NCBI GenBank assembly: GCA_937891735.1
Contig: CALAGR010000348.1
Coordinates: 1-42,728, forward strand
DNA: 42,728 nt
Source: an uncultured Pseudomonadota bacterium
GTDB taxonomy: Bacteria; Myxococcota_A; UBA796; UBA9615
Direction: 5' to 3'
The position numbers and the translations under genes were made by a program. Within the stretch, counting starts at the first letter, position 1. Each line of letters starts with the position of its first letter. Of the stretch, positions 15,767-23,396 are shown piece by piece. The notes below the pieces were generated by a model. The model did not search any database, was not told the DNA's origin, and saw only the letters and a program-made list of their open reading frames with translations.

Positions 15767-17324
15767 GGCCATCCTGCCGAGCGAGGCGGGGCAGCCGGCC
15801 CAGGCGGATCCGGTAGACGCCGCAGCCCGAGGCGGCGAAGAGCGCGTCCCCTGGCGCGTGCCAGGCCAGCTCCCGCAGATCCGGTCCGACGGGAACGGAG
15901 ACGTGCAACGGTTCGAGCGTGGACAGCCGGTAGAAGTGCACCACGCCGCCGAGCCAGTCGCCGATCATCAGCAGATCGCGCTCGGGATCGACCTGGACGG
16001 GGCGGGGGGTGAACGGGAGGGAGCGCTCGCGCAGCACGGTCAGCCCGGCAAGATCGAGCACGTGCACGGAGTCGAAGACGAGGTCCGTCGCCACGATCTC
16101 CCCGGTCGCGGGCACGCCGAGGAGGTGCCCCCCGCCCAGGCGAACGGAGCTCCTACGCAGCCGCAGCGAGTCGAAATCGACCTCCACCAGCCGGGACAGC
16201 AGCGCGGTCAGGTAGATCCGGTTGCCAGCCCCGCCACGCCAGCCGTACAGGGTCAGCAGGCCCGTGTCGACCGGGGTCCGCAGGTCCCAGAGTCCGCGCT
16301 CCTCCAGCGTCCGGGGATCCAGGACGTGGATCCCTGCGTGCTGCCCCAGGATGACGACGGGATCCCCCGGGCGGCCCGTGAGGACGGCGTGGGGCGGATA
16401 GTCCACCTCGATCACCCGGGCCTGCTCGGGCCAGGGTAGCCCCGCGGGGCTGACGACCGCCAGCGTGTGCGCACCGGGCCCCTGCCGGGACACGACGATC
16501 GCGTCCCCCTCCTGGAGCCAGCCCAGGTACTGGGGCATCTGCGAGCCGGGCATGGGCAGCACCGCAGCGGGGCGCCCCGGGACCGCGGCGTCGGACAGGA
16601 GGAACGCAGCGAGCCGATTCGACGCCGGATCGCCCAGGAAGTCGAGCACGAGGTTCCCGGCCGTCTTGAAGCTGGCCACCAGGATCCCCTCCTCGGGCAC
16701 GATGAGGAGATGGTAGGGCGCTGAGCCCTGCTCGGCCCACTCCGCGGGCGAGAGCCGGTCCACCACCCCGGGCTGCACCGCCGCGGCACAGACGGACCGC
16801 GAGGGCGGACGCCACACCGTGTAGCCGACGACCGGGTACAGCAGGCAGCCCCCCAGGAGCGAGGCGCCGAGCAGCCCCAGGGGCAGGCCCTGCCAACGGC
16901 CGCGCCGCCGAGCGAGGGCCAGGGCCGCGGCGAGCCCCACGATCTCCGGTCCCGCGAGGGCGCAGAACCCTGCCCTGGGGAGGACGATGAAGCTGGCCAG
17001 GTAGCCCGTCAGGTGCATCCAGGGGATGGTCAGCGCAAGCAGCAGCCCGACGAGCCCCCGAAGGAGCCGTGCCCGGTGCCGACCCGTGGGCCCGCTCCAG
17101 GCCGTGATCCCGGCGACCAGGCACAGCAGGGCCAGGGATCCGTACCCGGCCTGGATCAGCGGCAGCAGCCCGCGCTCCACCGGCCAGTAGGCCGAGGAGA
17201 CGAGCCCGAGGGTGACCGCACAGCCCGAGCACAGCAGCAGATCGGGCCGGTGGATCCCCAGGTCGAGGCGTCGCCGGAGCGCCGCTGATCCCATGACTGG
17301 GGAGCCGGGAGGAACGAGGCTCAT
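15729..17324 (-). CDS. Membrane-anchored beta-propeller protein (copy 3, opposite strand)
   Basis: 531 residues from the ATG at 17324; ATGs at 17357 and 17294 are alternatives, the former overlapping the divergent SDR gene. About five to six hydrophobic segments precede CAAAVQPGVVDRLSPAEW. A propeller follows with SFKTAGN, MPQYLGW, LGGGHLLGVP, FTPRPVQVDPERDLLMIGDWLGG, YRLSTLEPL and SGCGVYRI. These align along their length with copies 14309 and 20221. It is transcribed against its neighbours, tail to tail with 14309, and only 16 bp separate its start from that of the SDR gene. A local duplication with inversion would explain the layout. Function unknown. Confidence 0.76.
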   Translation of the reverse strand: MSLVPPGSPVMGSAALRRRLDLGIHRPDLLLCSGCAVTLGLVSSAYWPVERGLLPLIQAGYGSLALLCLVAGITAWSGPTGRHRARLLRGLVGLLLALTIPWMHLTGYLASFIVLPRAGFCALAGPEIVGLAAALALARRRGRWQGLPLGLLGASLLGGCLLYPVVGYTVWRPPSRSVCAAAVQPGVVDRLSPAEWAEQGSAPYHLLIVPEEGILVASFKTAGNLVLDFLGDPASNRLAAFLLSDAAVPGRPAAVLPMPGSQMPQYLGWLQEGDAIVVSRQGPGAHTLAVVSPAGLPWPEQARVIEVDYPPHAVLTGRPGDPVVILGQHAGIHVLDPRTLEERGLWDLRTPVDTGLLTLYGWRGGAGNRIYLTALLSRLVEVDFDSLRLRRSSVRLGGGHLLGVPATGEIVATDLVFDSVHVLDLAGLTVLRERSLPFTPRPVQVDPERDLLMIGDWLGGVVHFYRLSTLEPLHVSVPVGPDLRELAWHAPGDALFAASGCGVYRIRLGRLPRLARQDGPTPEDAGRVRRR

Positions 17325-17326
17325 GC

Positions 17327-17335
17327 TGCTAGCAT
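17327..17335 (+). promoter_or_regulatory. Extended -10-like TGCTAGCAT between divergent genes
   Basis: TGCTAGCAT contains the perfect palindrome TGCTAGCA (17327-17334). Its TAGCAT begins 11 bases before the ATG at 17341. The same nine bases occur at 42394-42402 before another gene start. The palindrome could serve both strands. Confidence 0.35.
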
Positions 17336-17340
17336 GCCGC

Positions 17341-18339
17341 ATGAGGATCCTCGTCACCGGGGGCTGCGGCTACATCGGCTGCCGGCTCACCCCGGTCTTG
17401 CTCGCTGCCGGTCACCAGGTCGTTGTGCTGGACACGATGCTGTTCGGCGAGCGGCTAACGGAGGCGGCGCCAGGCGATGCCTCCCTCCAGATCCTGCGCG
17501 GGGACATCCGGGACTCAGCGTTCGTGCACGCCGCCCTCTCGGGGGTGGAGGCCGTGGTGCACCTCGCGGGGATCTCGAACGACCCCAGCGCGGATCTCGA
17601 TCCGGAGCTCACCCGGCAGGTCAACCGAGACGCAGCCCTGGCCCTCCTGGCGAGCGCCGCCCGAGCCGGCGTACGTCGCTTCGTCTTCGCCTCCACCTCG
17701 ACCGTCTACGGAGTCCGCGACGAGCCGGAGATCGACGAGACCCTCGAGCACCGTCCGATCACGCTGTACGGCGAGTACAAGTCCGAGGTCGACCAGGCGG
17801 TGCTCGCGGCGAACAGGCCCGGCTTCGAGACGGTCTGCCTGCGCGCGGCGACCGTGGGCGGCTGGTCTCCCCGGATGCGACTGGACCTCGCCGTCAACGC
17901 GCTGACCTACCACGCGGTGGCCGAGGGTCGGATCGTCGTGCATGGGGGCGGCCAGATGCGTCCCGTCGTCGCCATGGACGACCTCCTGGTGGCCTACCGC
18001 GCCGTGCTCCACGCGCCCGTTGGCAAGGTCGCGGGACGCGCGTTCAACGTCAGCTTCGCCAACCATTCCCTGATGGAGATCGCCGAAAGGGTCCGTGAAG
18101 CCGTACACCCCGACGCCGCGGTCGTCGTGGAGCCGGTCTTTGATCGACGGTCCTACCGCGTCTCCTCCGGGAGGATCGCCCGGGAGCTGGGGGTCTACCC
18201 CCGCCTCGACGTCGGAGACATGGCCCGCGAGGTCGCGGCGGCGCTCCGCGACGGTCGGATCGCCGATCCCGGGGGCACCGTGCACCGGAACGTCGCCCAC
18301 CTGATCGCCTCAGGGTCGAGGCCCGCGGTCCGTTCATGA
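17341..18339 (+). CDS. NAD-dependent epimerase/dehydratase (extended SDR)
   Basis: 332 residues from the ATG at 17341, which starts directly at strand 1 (MRILVTGGCGYIG) with the GxxGxxG NAD(P)-binding loop. LDTMLFG, RGDIRD and VVHLAGIS are the following strands. ASTSTVYG carries the catalytic Ser/Thr, and YGEYK is the YxxxK catalytic pair. The C-terminal half resembles nucleotide-sugar epimerases and dehydratases. An upstream in-frame ATG at 17323 has GGAGG 9 bases before it and would add six residues. I preferred 17341 because SDRs usually begin there and a -10-like TAGCAT lies 11 bases upstream. Its stop overlaps the aminotransferase start (ATGA), fitting stepwise synthesis of an amino sugar nucleotide. 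Confidence 0.88.
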   Translation: MRILVTGGCGYIGCRLTPVLLAAGHQVVVLDTMLFGERLTEAAPGDASLQILRGDIRDSAFVHAALSGVEAVVHLAGISNDPSADLDPELTRQVNRDAALALLASAARAGVRRFVFASTSTVYGVRDEPEIDETLEHRPITLYGEYKSEVDQAVLAANRPGFETVCLRAATVGGWSPRMRLDLAVNALTYHAVAEGRIVVHGGGQMRPVVAMDDLLVAYRAVLHAPVGKVAGRAFNVSFANHSLMEIAERVREAVHPDAAVVVEPVFDRRSYRVSSGRIARELGVYPRLDVGDMAREVAAALRDGRIADPGGTVHRNVAHLIASGSRPAVRS

Positions 18340-19481
18340 GCCGGCGCGTCGCGTTCTACAGCCACCCGCTGGGCAGCGACGAGCTGCGTTCCCTGGAGCG
18401 CACCCTCGGGGACGTGTTCATCAGCGCGGGTCCTCGCGCGGCGGAGTTCGAGGAGGCCTTCGCGCACCACGTCGGGGCGGCCCATGCGGTCGGCGTGTCG
18501 AGCTGCTCGATGGGCCTCGTGCTCGCCCTGCGGGCGCTCGGGGTGGGGCCGGGCGACGAGGTCGTCACCACGCCCCTCAGCTTCCTGTCCACGGGCAACG
18601 CGGCGCTGCACGCGGGGGCCAGGGTTGTCTTCGCGGACATCGATCCGCGGACTGGACTCATCGACGCGGACGCGGTGGAGGCGGCGATCACGTCCAGGAC
18701 CCGCGCCATCGTGGTGGTGCACCTGTACGGGCAGCTGGCAGATCTCTCCCGCTTCCGTCGCATCGCCGACCGCCACGGCATCGCCCTGGTGGAGGACGCG
18801 GCCCCCGCGATCGAGGCCTCGCGCGACGGTGTGCGCGCGGGATCCGCAGGGGACCTGGCGGTATTCAGCTTCAACGCGCTCAAGGAGATGACCTCCGGCG
18901 AAGGCGGCGCGATCGTCACGAACGACGCAGGGCTCGCCCGTCGGGTGCGGGATCTCGCGTTCCACGGCATCGACACCCAGGCCGTCGGTGATCCGGGAGG
19001 CGGATACCGCCACTACGAGATGCTGCAGCTCGGCTTCAAGGCCTCCCTGACAGACATCCAGGCGGCCCTGCTGCTCCCCCAGCTCGGCAAGCTCGCGGCG
19101 CGCCGGGCCTCGCGGGAGGGCGTCGCCGCGCGCTACGACCGGCTCCTGGCCGAGGTGCCCCAACTGGAGCTGACCCAACGGATCGGGACGTCGTCGCACT
19201 CGACGTTCGCCGTGCGGGTCCCGTTCGGGCGCCGCGACTCCGTGCTGACGGAGATGGAGCGAAGGGGGATCGGCTGCAAGGTCCACTACCGCGCCACCCA
19301 CATCCACCCCTACTACCGGGACGTCCTGGGCTTCCGACGGGAGCAGGCCCCCCGCGCGGCGGACTTCGGCGACCGCGTGCTGTCGCTCCCGCTGTGGCCG
19401 GGCCTCCCCCCGAGGGACGTCGATCATGTCGCCGAGACGCTCGCGGCGGTCCTCGCTGAGCCGGGGGGGGCGACGAAGTAG
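18336..19481 (+). CDS. DegT/DnrJ/EryC1/StrS-family sugar aminotransferase
   Basis: A 381-residue PLP enzyme. FISAGPRAAEFEEAFAHHVG is the typical N-terminal region, SSCSMGLVLALRALG replaces the usual NGT helix cap, and VEDAAPAIEA is the PLP-ring Asp motif. SFNALKEMTSGEGG carries Lys183, aligned with the PLP lysine of the family motif. Such enzymes transfer an amino group to keto-sugar nucleotides. It overlaps the SDR by ATGA and the glycosyltransferase GTG by one base, so the three form one unit. The exact sugar is not determined. Confidence 0.9.
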   Translation: MSRRVAFYSHPLGSDELRSLERTLGDVFISAGPRAAEFEEAFAHHVGAAHAVGVSSCSMGLVLALRALGVGPGDEVVTTPLSFLSTGNAALHAGARVVFADIDPRTGLIDADAVEAAITSRTRAIVVVHLYGQLADLSRFRRIADRHGIALVEDAAPAIEASRDGVRAGSAGDLAVFSFNALKEMTSGEGGAIVTNDAGLARRVRDLAFHGIDTQAVGDPGGGYRHYEMLQLGFKASLTDIQAALLLPQLGKLAARRASREGVAARYDRLLAEVPQLELTQRIGTSSHSTFAVRVPFGRRDSVLTEMERRGIGCKVHYRATHIHPYYRDVLGFRREQAPRAADFGDRVLSLPLWPGLPPRDVDHVAETLAAVLAEPGGATK

Positions 19482-20224
19482 TGTCCGGCGCGCGCCGTCC
19501 CTACGACCTGACCGTGCTGGTCCCCGTCTTCAACGAAGCCGCCAACCTGCGACGCACGTTCCAGGCCCTGGAAGAGGCGCTGGGACGGCAGCCTGCACGC
19601 GCGGTCGAGGTCCTCTTCGTAGACGACGGCAGCACGGACGCGTCCATCGACCTGCTGCGGGCCTGGTGCGCAGGGTCCGCCGACCGTCGGCTCTTGCTGC
19701 TCTCCCGCAACCACGGCCTGCACACCGCCCTCTTCGCCGGCTTCGAGCACGCCTCCGCCCCCGTGGTGGTCACCATGGAGGCCCACGCCCAGCACGACGT
19801 CGCCGACGTCTTCCGCTTCGCCGACCTGCTCGACGCGCAGACCGATCTGGTCGCCGGTCACCGGGTGCGTCGCAACGACCCCTGGTGGCGGCTGCTCGGC
19901 TCGCGGGTCGTCAACGGGACCCTCCGAGCGGTGTGCGGGCTGCCCTTCCGGGACGTCTTCTGCCTGTTTCGGGCCTGGCGCCGGGACAAGGGCCTGCAGA
20001 CGTTCTCGGATCCGAGCTTCAGCTGGTATCTGGCCTCGATGCTCGAGGGGCGGGTCAAGGACGTCGATGTCGACTTCTCCCACCCGCGGAAGGGTCGCTC
20101 TGCCTACTCGGTCCTCTGGCTGGCGGCCACGGCGGCCGTCCTCGTCACCTGGGCGCTGCGGCTGCGGCTGGGGCTCCCTCCGACCCGGACTAGGGGGACC
20201 TACACCGCCGAGGAGGTGTCCTGA
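19481..20224 (+). CDS. Family 2 glycosyltransferase with altered DxD site
   Basis: 247 residues with a GT-A fold like polyprenyl-phosphate sugar transferases: LVPVFNEAANL, FVDDGSTD and LSRNHG are clear. The metal-binding motif, usually MDADLQH, reads MEAHAQHD here, so the two Asp are Glu100 and His102. One hydrophobic segment near the C-terminus (LWLAATAAVLVTWAL) should anchor it to the membrane. The GTG start shares its G with the preceding TAG stop. Context suggests it moves the SDR/DegT product sugar to a lipid or growing glycan. Altered metal binding could mean relaxed activity, a different donor, or a non-catalytic protein. Confidence 0.85.
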   Translation: MSGARRPYDLTVLVPVFNEAANLRRTFQALEEALGRQPARAVEVLFVDDGSTDASIDLLRAWCAGSADRRLLLLSRNHGLHTALFAGFEHASAPVVVTMEAHAQHDVADVFRFADLLDAQTDLVAGHRVRRNDPWWRLLGSRVVNGTLRAVCGLPFRDVFCLFRAWRRDKGLQTFSDPSFSWYLASMLEGRVKDVDVDFSHPRKGRSAYSVLWLAATAAVLVTWALRLRLGLPPTRTRGTYTAEEVS

Positions 20225-21696
20225 TCCACTCCCGCGCCAGCTCGGAGCTGCTCCAGTACGCGGCCTACTGCACCCTCGCGGCCTACTTCGGCAACGCGTA
20301 CCAGCCCGCCAGTCGTCTCGTGGGGGTCAGCGTGGCCACGGTCTTCGTGGTGCTCGGGGTGGGCCTCCTGGTGATCGCCTTCGCTTCGGCCCGGGCGCCC
20401 GACTCGCGGCTGGTCCGGTGCGCCCGGTCGAGGCTCGTGCTGGTCCCCTTGGCCCTCGTGCTCCTCCCGGCGTTCGCCGTGGCTCACGCCGCGGGGTACT
20501 TGGCCGCTGTGATGCTCTCCCACGGGCTGGCCGTCCTCCTCGCCGCCCTGGAGATCGGCTGCCTCCTCGGCGCAGCCGCCCTCGCCGTGAGGCGTCCGAG
20601 CGCACGCGCCCTCGCCCGCCGGACAGCGATCAGCGTGCTGTTCGCGGGCAGCTTGCTGTACGTCGGGCTGGTGACATGGCTCTGGCGTCCACCGTCGGAG
20701 GCTGCCTGTTCGTCGTCGTCGCGGCCCGGAACGGTCGATCTGCTGACCCCCCCGGAGTTGCCCGGAGAGCTGTCCGATCCCTACGACATCCTGTACGTGC
20801 CGCAGCGACAGCTGGTCCTGGTGACCTTCAAGAGCGCCGGCAACGGGACCCTCGACTTCTGGCTCGAGCCGGCCGGCAACCGGTTCTTCGTGATCGACGT
20901 CGCGGATCCCGATCGCCCCCGGCATGCCTCCATCCCCCTGCCGGGGCCGGCGCTCCCCCAGTACATGACCTGGGATCCGGCGCGGCAGGAGGTGGTCCTG
21001 TCCCGCCTGGGGTACGGGAAGCACTCCCTCGCGGTCGTCGGGGTGGGCGACTTCCCGAACCTGCACCTCGCGCGAAGCGTGCCGATCGACTACGAGCCCC
21101 ATTCGATGATCCTCTCGCCTGACGGTCGGTCCGTGGGCTGCTTCAAGGTGCAGTGCGCGCTGGTGATGCACGACCGGGAGACCTTCCAGCCCCAAGGGGA
21201 GATAGAGGTGCCAGGAGGCATGGTCGTGCTCGACGCGTGGCAGGCCCCGGGCGCCGCGCGGGTCTACGTCAGCATGATGGGTCCCTCGGTCGCAGAGCTG
21301 GACCTCGGCACGGGCGCCGTCCGGCTCGCCGCCGTCCCCTTCGGAGGAGGGCAGCTGACGGCGGTCCCCGAGCGGCGGCAGATCTTCGAGACCGACATCG
21401 TTCGCCACGCCATCAACGTCATCGACATGGACGGGATGTCCCTCGTCCGCACCGTCGGACTGGACTACACGCCCCGCTCGGTGCGGGCCGACGTGGCCCG
21501 GGACCTGCTGCTGGTGACCGACTGGTTCGGGGGACGGCTGGTCCTTTACCGGCTGTCGACCCTCGCGGAGCTCGCCTCCACGCCGGTGGCCCCCCACCTG
21601 CGCAACATCGCCTACGACTCCGAGCGCGGGCTCGTCTTCGCCACCTCGAAGTGCGGCGTCATGCAGGTCCGGGTGGACGCGATCACGGGGCGGTGA
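20221..21696 (+). CDS. Membrane-anchored beta-propeller protein (copy 4), apparent CTG start
   Basis: 491 residues if translation begins at the CTG at 20221, which overlaps the glycosyltransferase stop as CTGA and follows AGGAGG (20211-20216). No in-frame ATG, GTG or TTG exists between the upstream stop at 20191 and the GTG at 20320. The 33 codons between CTG and GTG align without gaps with the N-terminus of copy 14309 (for example SSELLQYAAY against RPEFLLYAGY). About five membrane segments lead to CSSSSRPGTVDLLTPPEL. The propeller follows with TFKSAGN, PQYMTWDP, GGGQLTAVP, YTPRSVR, DWFGGRLVLYRLSTL and SKCGVMQV. It ends the SDR/DegT/glycosyltransferase unit. Function unknown. Confidence 0.78.
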   Translation: MIHSRASSELLQYAAYCTLAAYFGNAYQPASRLVGVSVATVFVVLGVGLLVIAFASARAPDSRLVRCARSRLVLVPLALVLLPAFAVAHAAGYLAAVMLSHGLAVLLAALEIGCLLGAAALAVRRPSARALARRTAISVLFAGSLLYVGLVTWLWRPPSEAACSSSSRPGTVDLLTPPELPGELSDPYDILYVPQRQLVLVTFKSAGNGTLDFWLEPAGNRFFVIDVADPDRPRHASIPLPGPALPQYMTWDPARQEVVLSRLGYGKHSLAVVGVGDFPNLHLARSVPIDYEPHSMILSPDGRSVGCFKVQCALVMHDRETFQPQGEIEVPGGMVVLDAWQAPGAARVYVSMMGPSVAELDLGTGAVRLAAVPFGGGQLTAVPERRQIFETDIVRHAINVIDMDGMSLVRTVGLDYTPRSVRADVARDLLLVTDWFGGRLVLYRLSTLAELASTPVAPHLRNIAYDSERGLVFATSKCGVMQVRVDAITGR

Positions 21697-21763
21697 CGAA
21701 GGGCAGCGACACGCGGGCGAGTCTGGGCTCGGGCCAGCATCAGCGACGGGTCCGAGGCGCGGC

Positions 21764-21769
21764 TATGTT
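21764..21769 (+). promoter_or_regulatory. Putative -10 element of the B12-type radical SAM gene
   Basis: TATGTT preceded by GCGGC, 26 bases before the ATG at 21790. No -35 was found. It shares the GGCTAT core with three other unit heads. Confidence 0.3.
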
Positions 21770-21789
21770 CCCGTCCTTAGGGAGCAGCG

Positions 21790-21825
21790 ATGAGCGGAGC
21801 GATGAGCGGAGCGATGAGCGGAGCG
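21790..21825. repeat. Three 12-bp direct repeats at the gene start
   Basis: ATGAGCGGAGCG occurs three times in tandem, followed by a fourth ATG at 21826. The repeat encodes Met-Ser-Gly-Ala and offers four in-frame start codons, each later one preceded by GGAGCG. Confidence 0.9.
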
Positions 21826-23394
21826 ATGCAGCGTCTGGCCGGCAAGGAGCGCATCAAGCTGCTCTTCGTGAGGCCACCCCATCACTACTGGCCGATCATC
21901 AACCAGTCGGACAACTTCCTGATCCCGCTGGCCTACCCGGTCCTCGCCGCGTGGATCCGCGACAAGCTCGACTTCGTGGACGTCGAGATCCTGGACTGCT
22001 GCGTGGAGAAGGTGGGGTTTGCGTCCCTCGCCGAGCAGATCCGGCGCCGCCGGCCGGACGTGGTGGGGATCGGCGAGAAGGTCGTCTACGCGGCCGACGC
22101 CATGCGCGCCTTCGAGGTCGTCAAGCAGGTGAACCCAGACATCGTGACCATCGCGGGGGGTCAGATCTTCACCCACGAGCCCGAATGGGCGCTGCGGACC
22201 TGCTCGGCCCTGGACTACGTCATCCGCTACGAGGCCGAGATCGCGCTGGAGCGCTTCTTCCGCAAGGCCCGCGCGGGCGCCCCCGAGGCGGATGTGGAGA
22301 GCCTGTGCTGGCTGGAGGGTACGACCTATCGGACCAGCAGCCTGGCCCCGGTGATCGAGGACCTGGACGACCTCCCCCCCCCGGCCTTCGACCTCATGTC
22401 GGTCAGCAAGTACTCGCCGTTTGGCATGCTCTGGCCGAAGGCCGCCACGATCCAGCGATCCAGGGGGTGCGTCGATGTCTGCAACTTCTGCAGCTGGATC
22501 GCGATGGAGAACAAGCACATCGAGCTCCCGGATGGCCGCATCCAGGACAAGAAGTGGTTCCGCAGTAAGTCGGTCGCCACCGTGATCGCGGAAGTGGACA
22601 TCCTGTATCGAAGGGGTGTGCGTTACCTTTTCTGGGTGGATGCCACGTGGAACACCGACGACGCTTGGCTCCGGGAGTTTTGCCAAGAGGTGATCCGCAG
22701 GCGGTGGAAGCTCGGCTGGTGGGCTTTCACACGCTACGACTTCCTGCCCCGGCAGCACGAGAACGGAACGCTGAAGCTGATGGTGGACGCGGGCCTGCGG
22801 CACGTCCTGGTGGGGGTCGAGCGGGTGGAAAGCGGGCTCGATTGGCTCGGCAAGCACCGCTACGACGAGCAAGGGGCGGTCCGGGCGTTCCACATCCTGC
22901 GGGACCACTACCCCCAGGTCTTTCGCCAGGGCACGTTCATCACCGGGATCCGAAGCGACACCGCGGAGTCCATCCGCGCCCTCCTCACCCACGCCCACGC
23001 CTGCGATCTCGACTTCGCGGCGTTCCACCCCGTGACCCCCTTCCCCGGCACGCCGCTGTACCGCGAGGCGCTCGACAAGGGCTGGCTGGAGGAGACGGAC
23101 TTCTCGAACTTCGACATGTTCTGCCCGGTGATGCCCACCGAGCACCTGAGCCGCGACGAGGTCGCGCGCTGGACCACCTGGTGTCAGAAGAACTTCGTCG
23201 CGAAGAAGCCTGCCCGGTACTTTCGCCGGATGCTCAGTCGTCACCCCGTGCGCCGTCGCCTTCACATCTGGTTCTTCCTGGCGATCGGGCGGGTCATGGC
23301 CATGCAGGCCTACAACGCCGCCCGTGGGCGCGGTCGCTTCGAGGGGTTCGCGGGCGTCAACAGGCTCTGGAAGCCGTCCTGGTACGAGGACTAG
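21790..23394 (+). CDS. B12-binding-domain radical SAM protein
   Basis: A 534-residue class B-type radical SAM protein. Residues about 20-180 form a cobalamin-binding-like Rossmann domain (IKLLFVRPPHHYW, VGIGEKVVYAADAM, IVTIAGGQIF) without the DxHxxG motif. CVDVCNFC at residues 227-234 is the CxxxCxxC cluster site. LFWVDATWNTDD and VLVGVERVESG are the usual barrel strands, and a C-terminal region with RYFRRML follows. AGGGAG lies 5 bases before the first ATG. The family includes methyltransferases and ring-forming enzymes acting on lipids, sugars or antibiotics. It is followed 2 bp later by an FG-GAP lipoprotein, the second radical SAM/FG-GAP pair in the window. Confidence 0.9.
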   Translation: MSGAMSGAMSGAMQRLAGKERIKLLFVRPPHHYWPIINQSDNFLIPLAYPVLAAWIRDKLDFVDVEILDCCVEKVGFASLAEQIRRRRPDVVGIGEKVVYAADAMRAFEVVKQVNPDIVTIAGGQIFTHEPEWALRTCSALDYVIRYEAEIALERFFRKARAGAPEADVESLCWLEGTTYRTSSLAPVIEDLDDLPPPAFDLMSVSKYSPFGMLWPKAATIQRSRGCVDVCNFCSWIAMENKHIELPDGRIQDKKWFRSKSVATVIAEVDILYRRGVRYLFWVDATWNTDDAWLREFCQEVIRRRWKLGWWAFTRYDFLPRQHENGTLKLMVDAGLRHVLVGVERVESGLDWLGKHRYDEQGAVRAFHILRDHYPQVFRQGTFITGIRSDTAESIRALLTHAHACDLDFAAFHPVTPFPGTPLYREALDKGWLEETDFSNFDMFCPVMPTEHLSRDEVARWTTWCQKNFVAKKPARYFRRMLSRHPVRRRLHIWFFLAIGRVMAMQAYNAARGRGRFEGFAGVNRLWKPSWYED

Positions 23395-23396
23395 CG

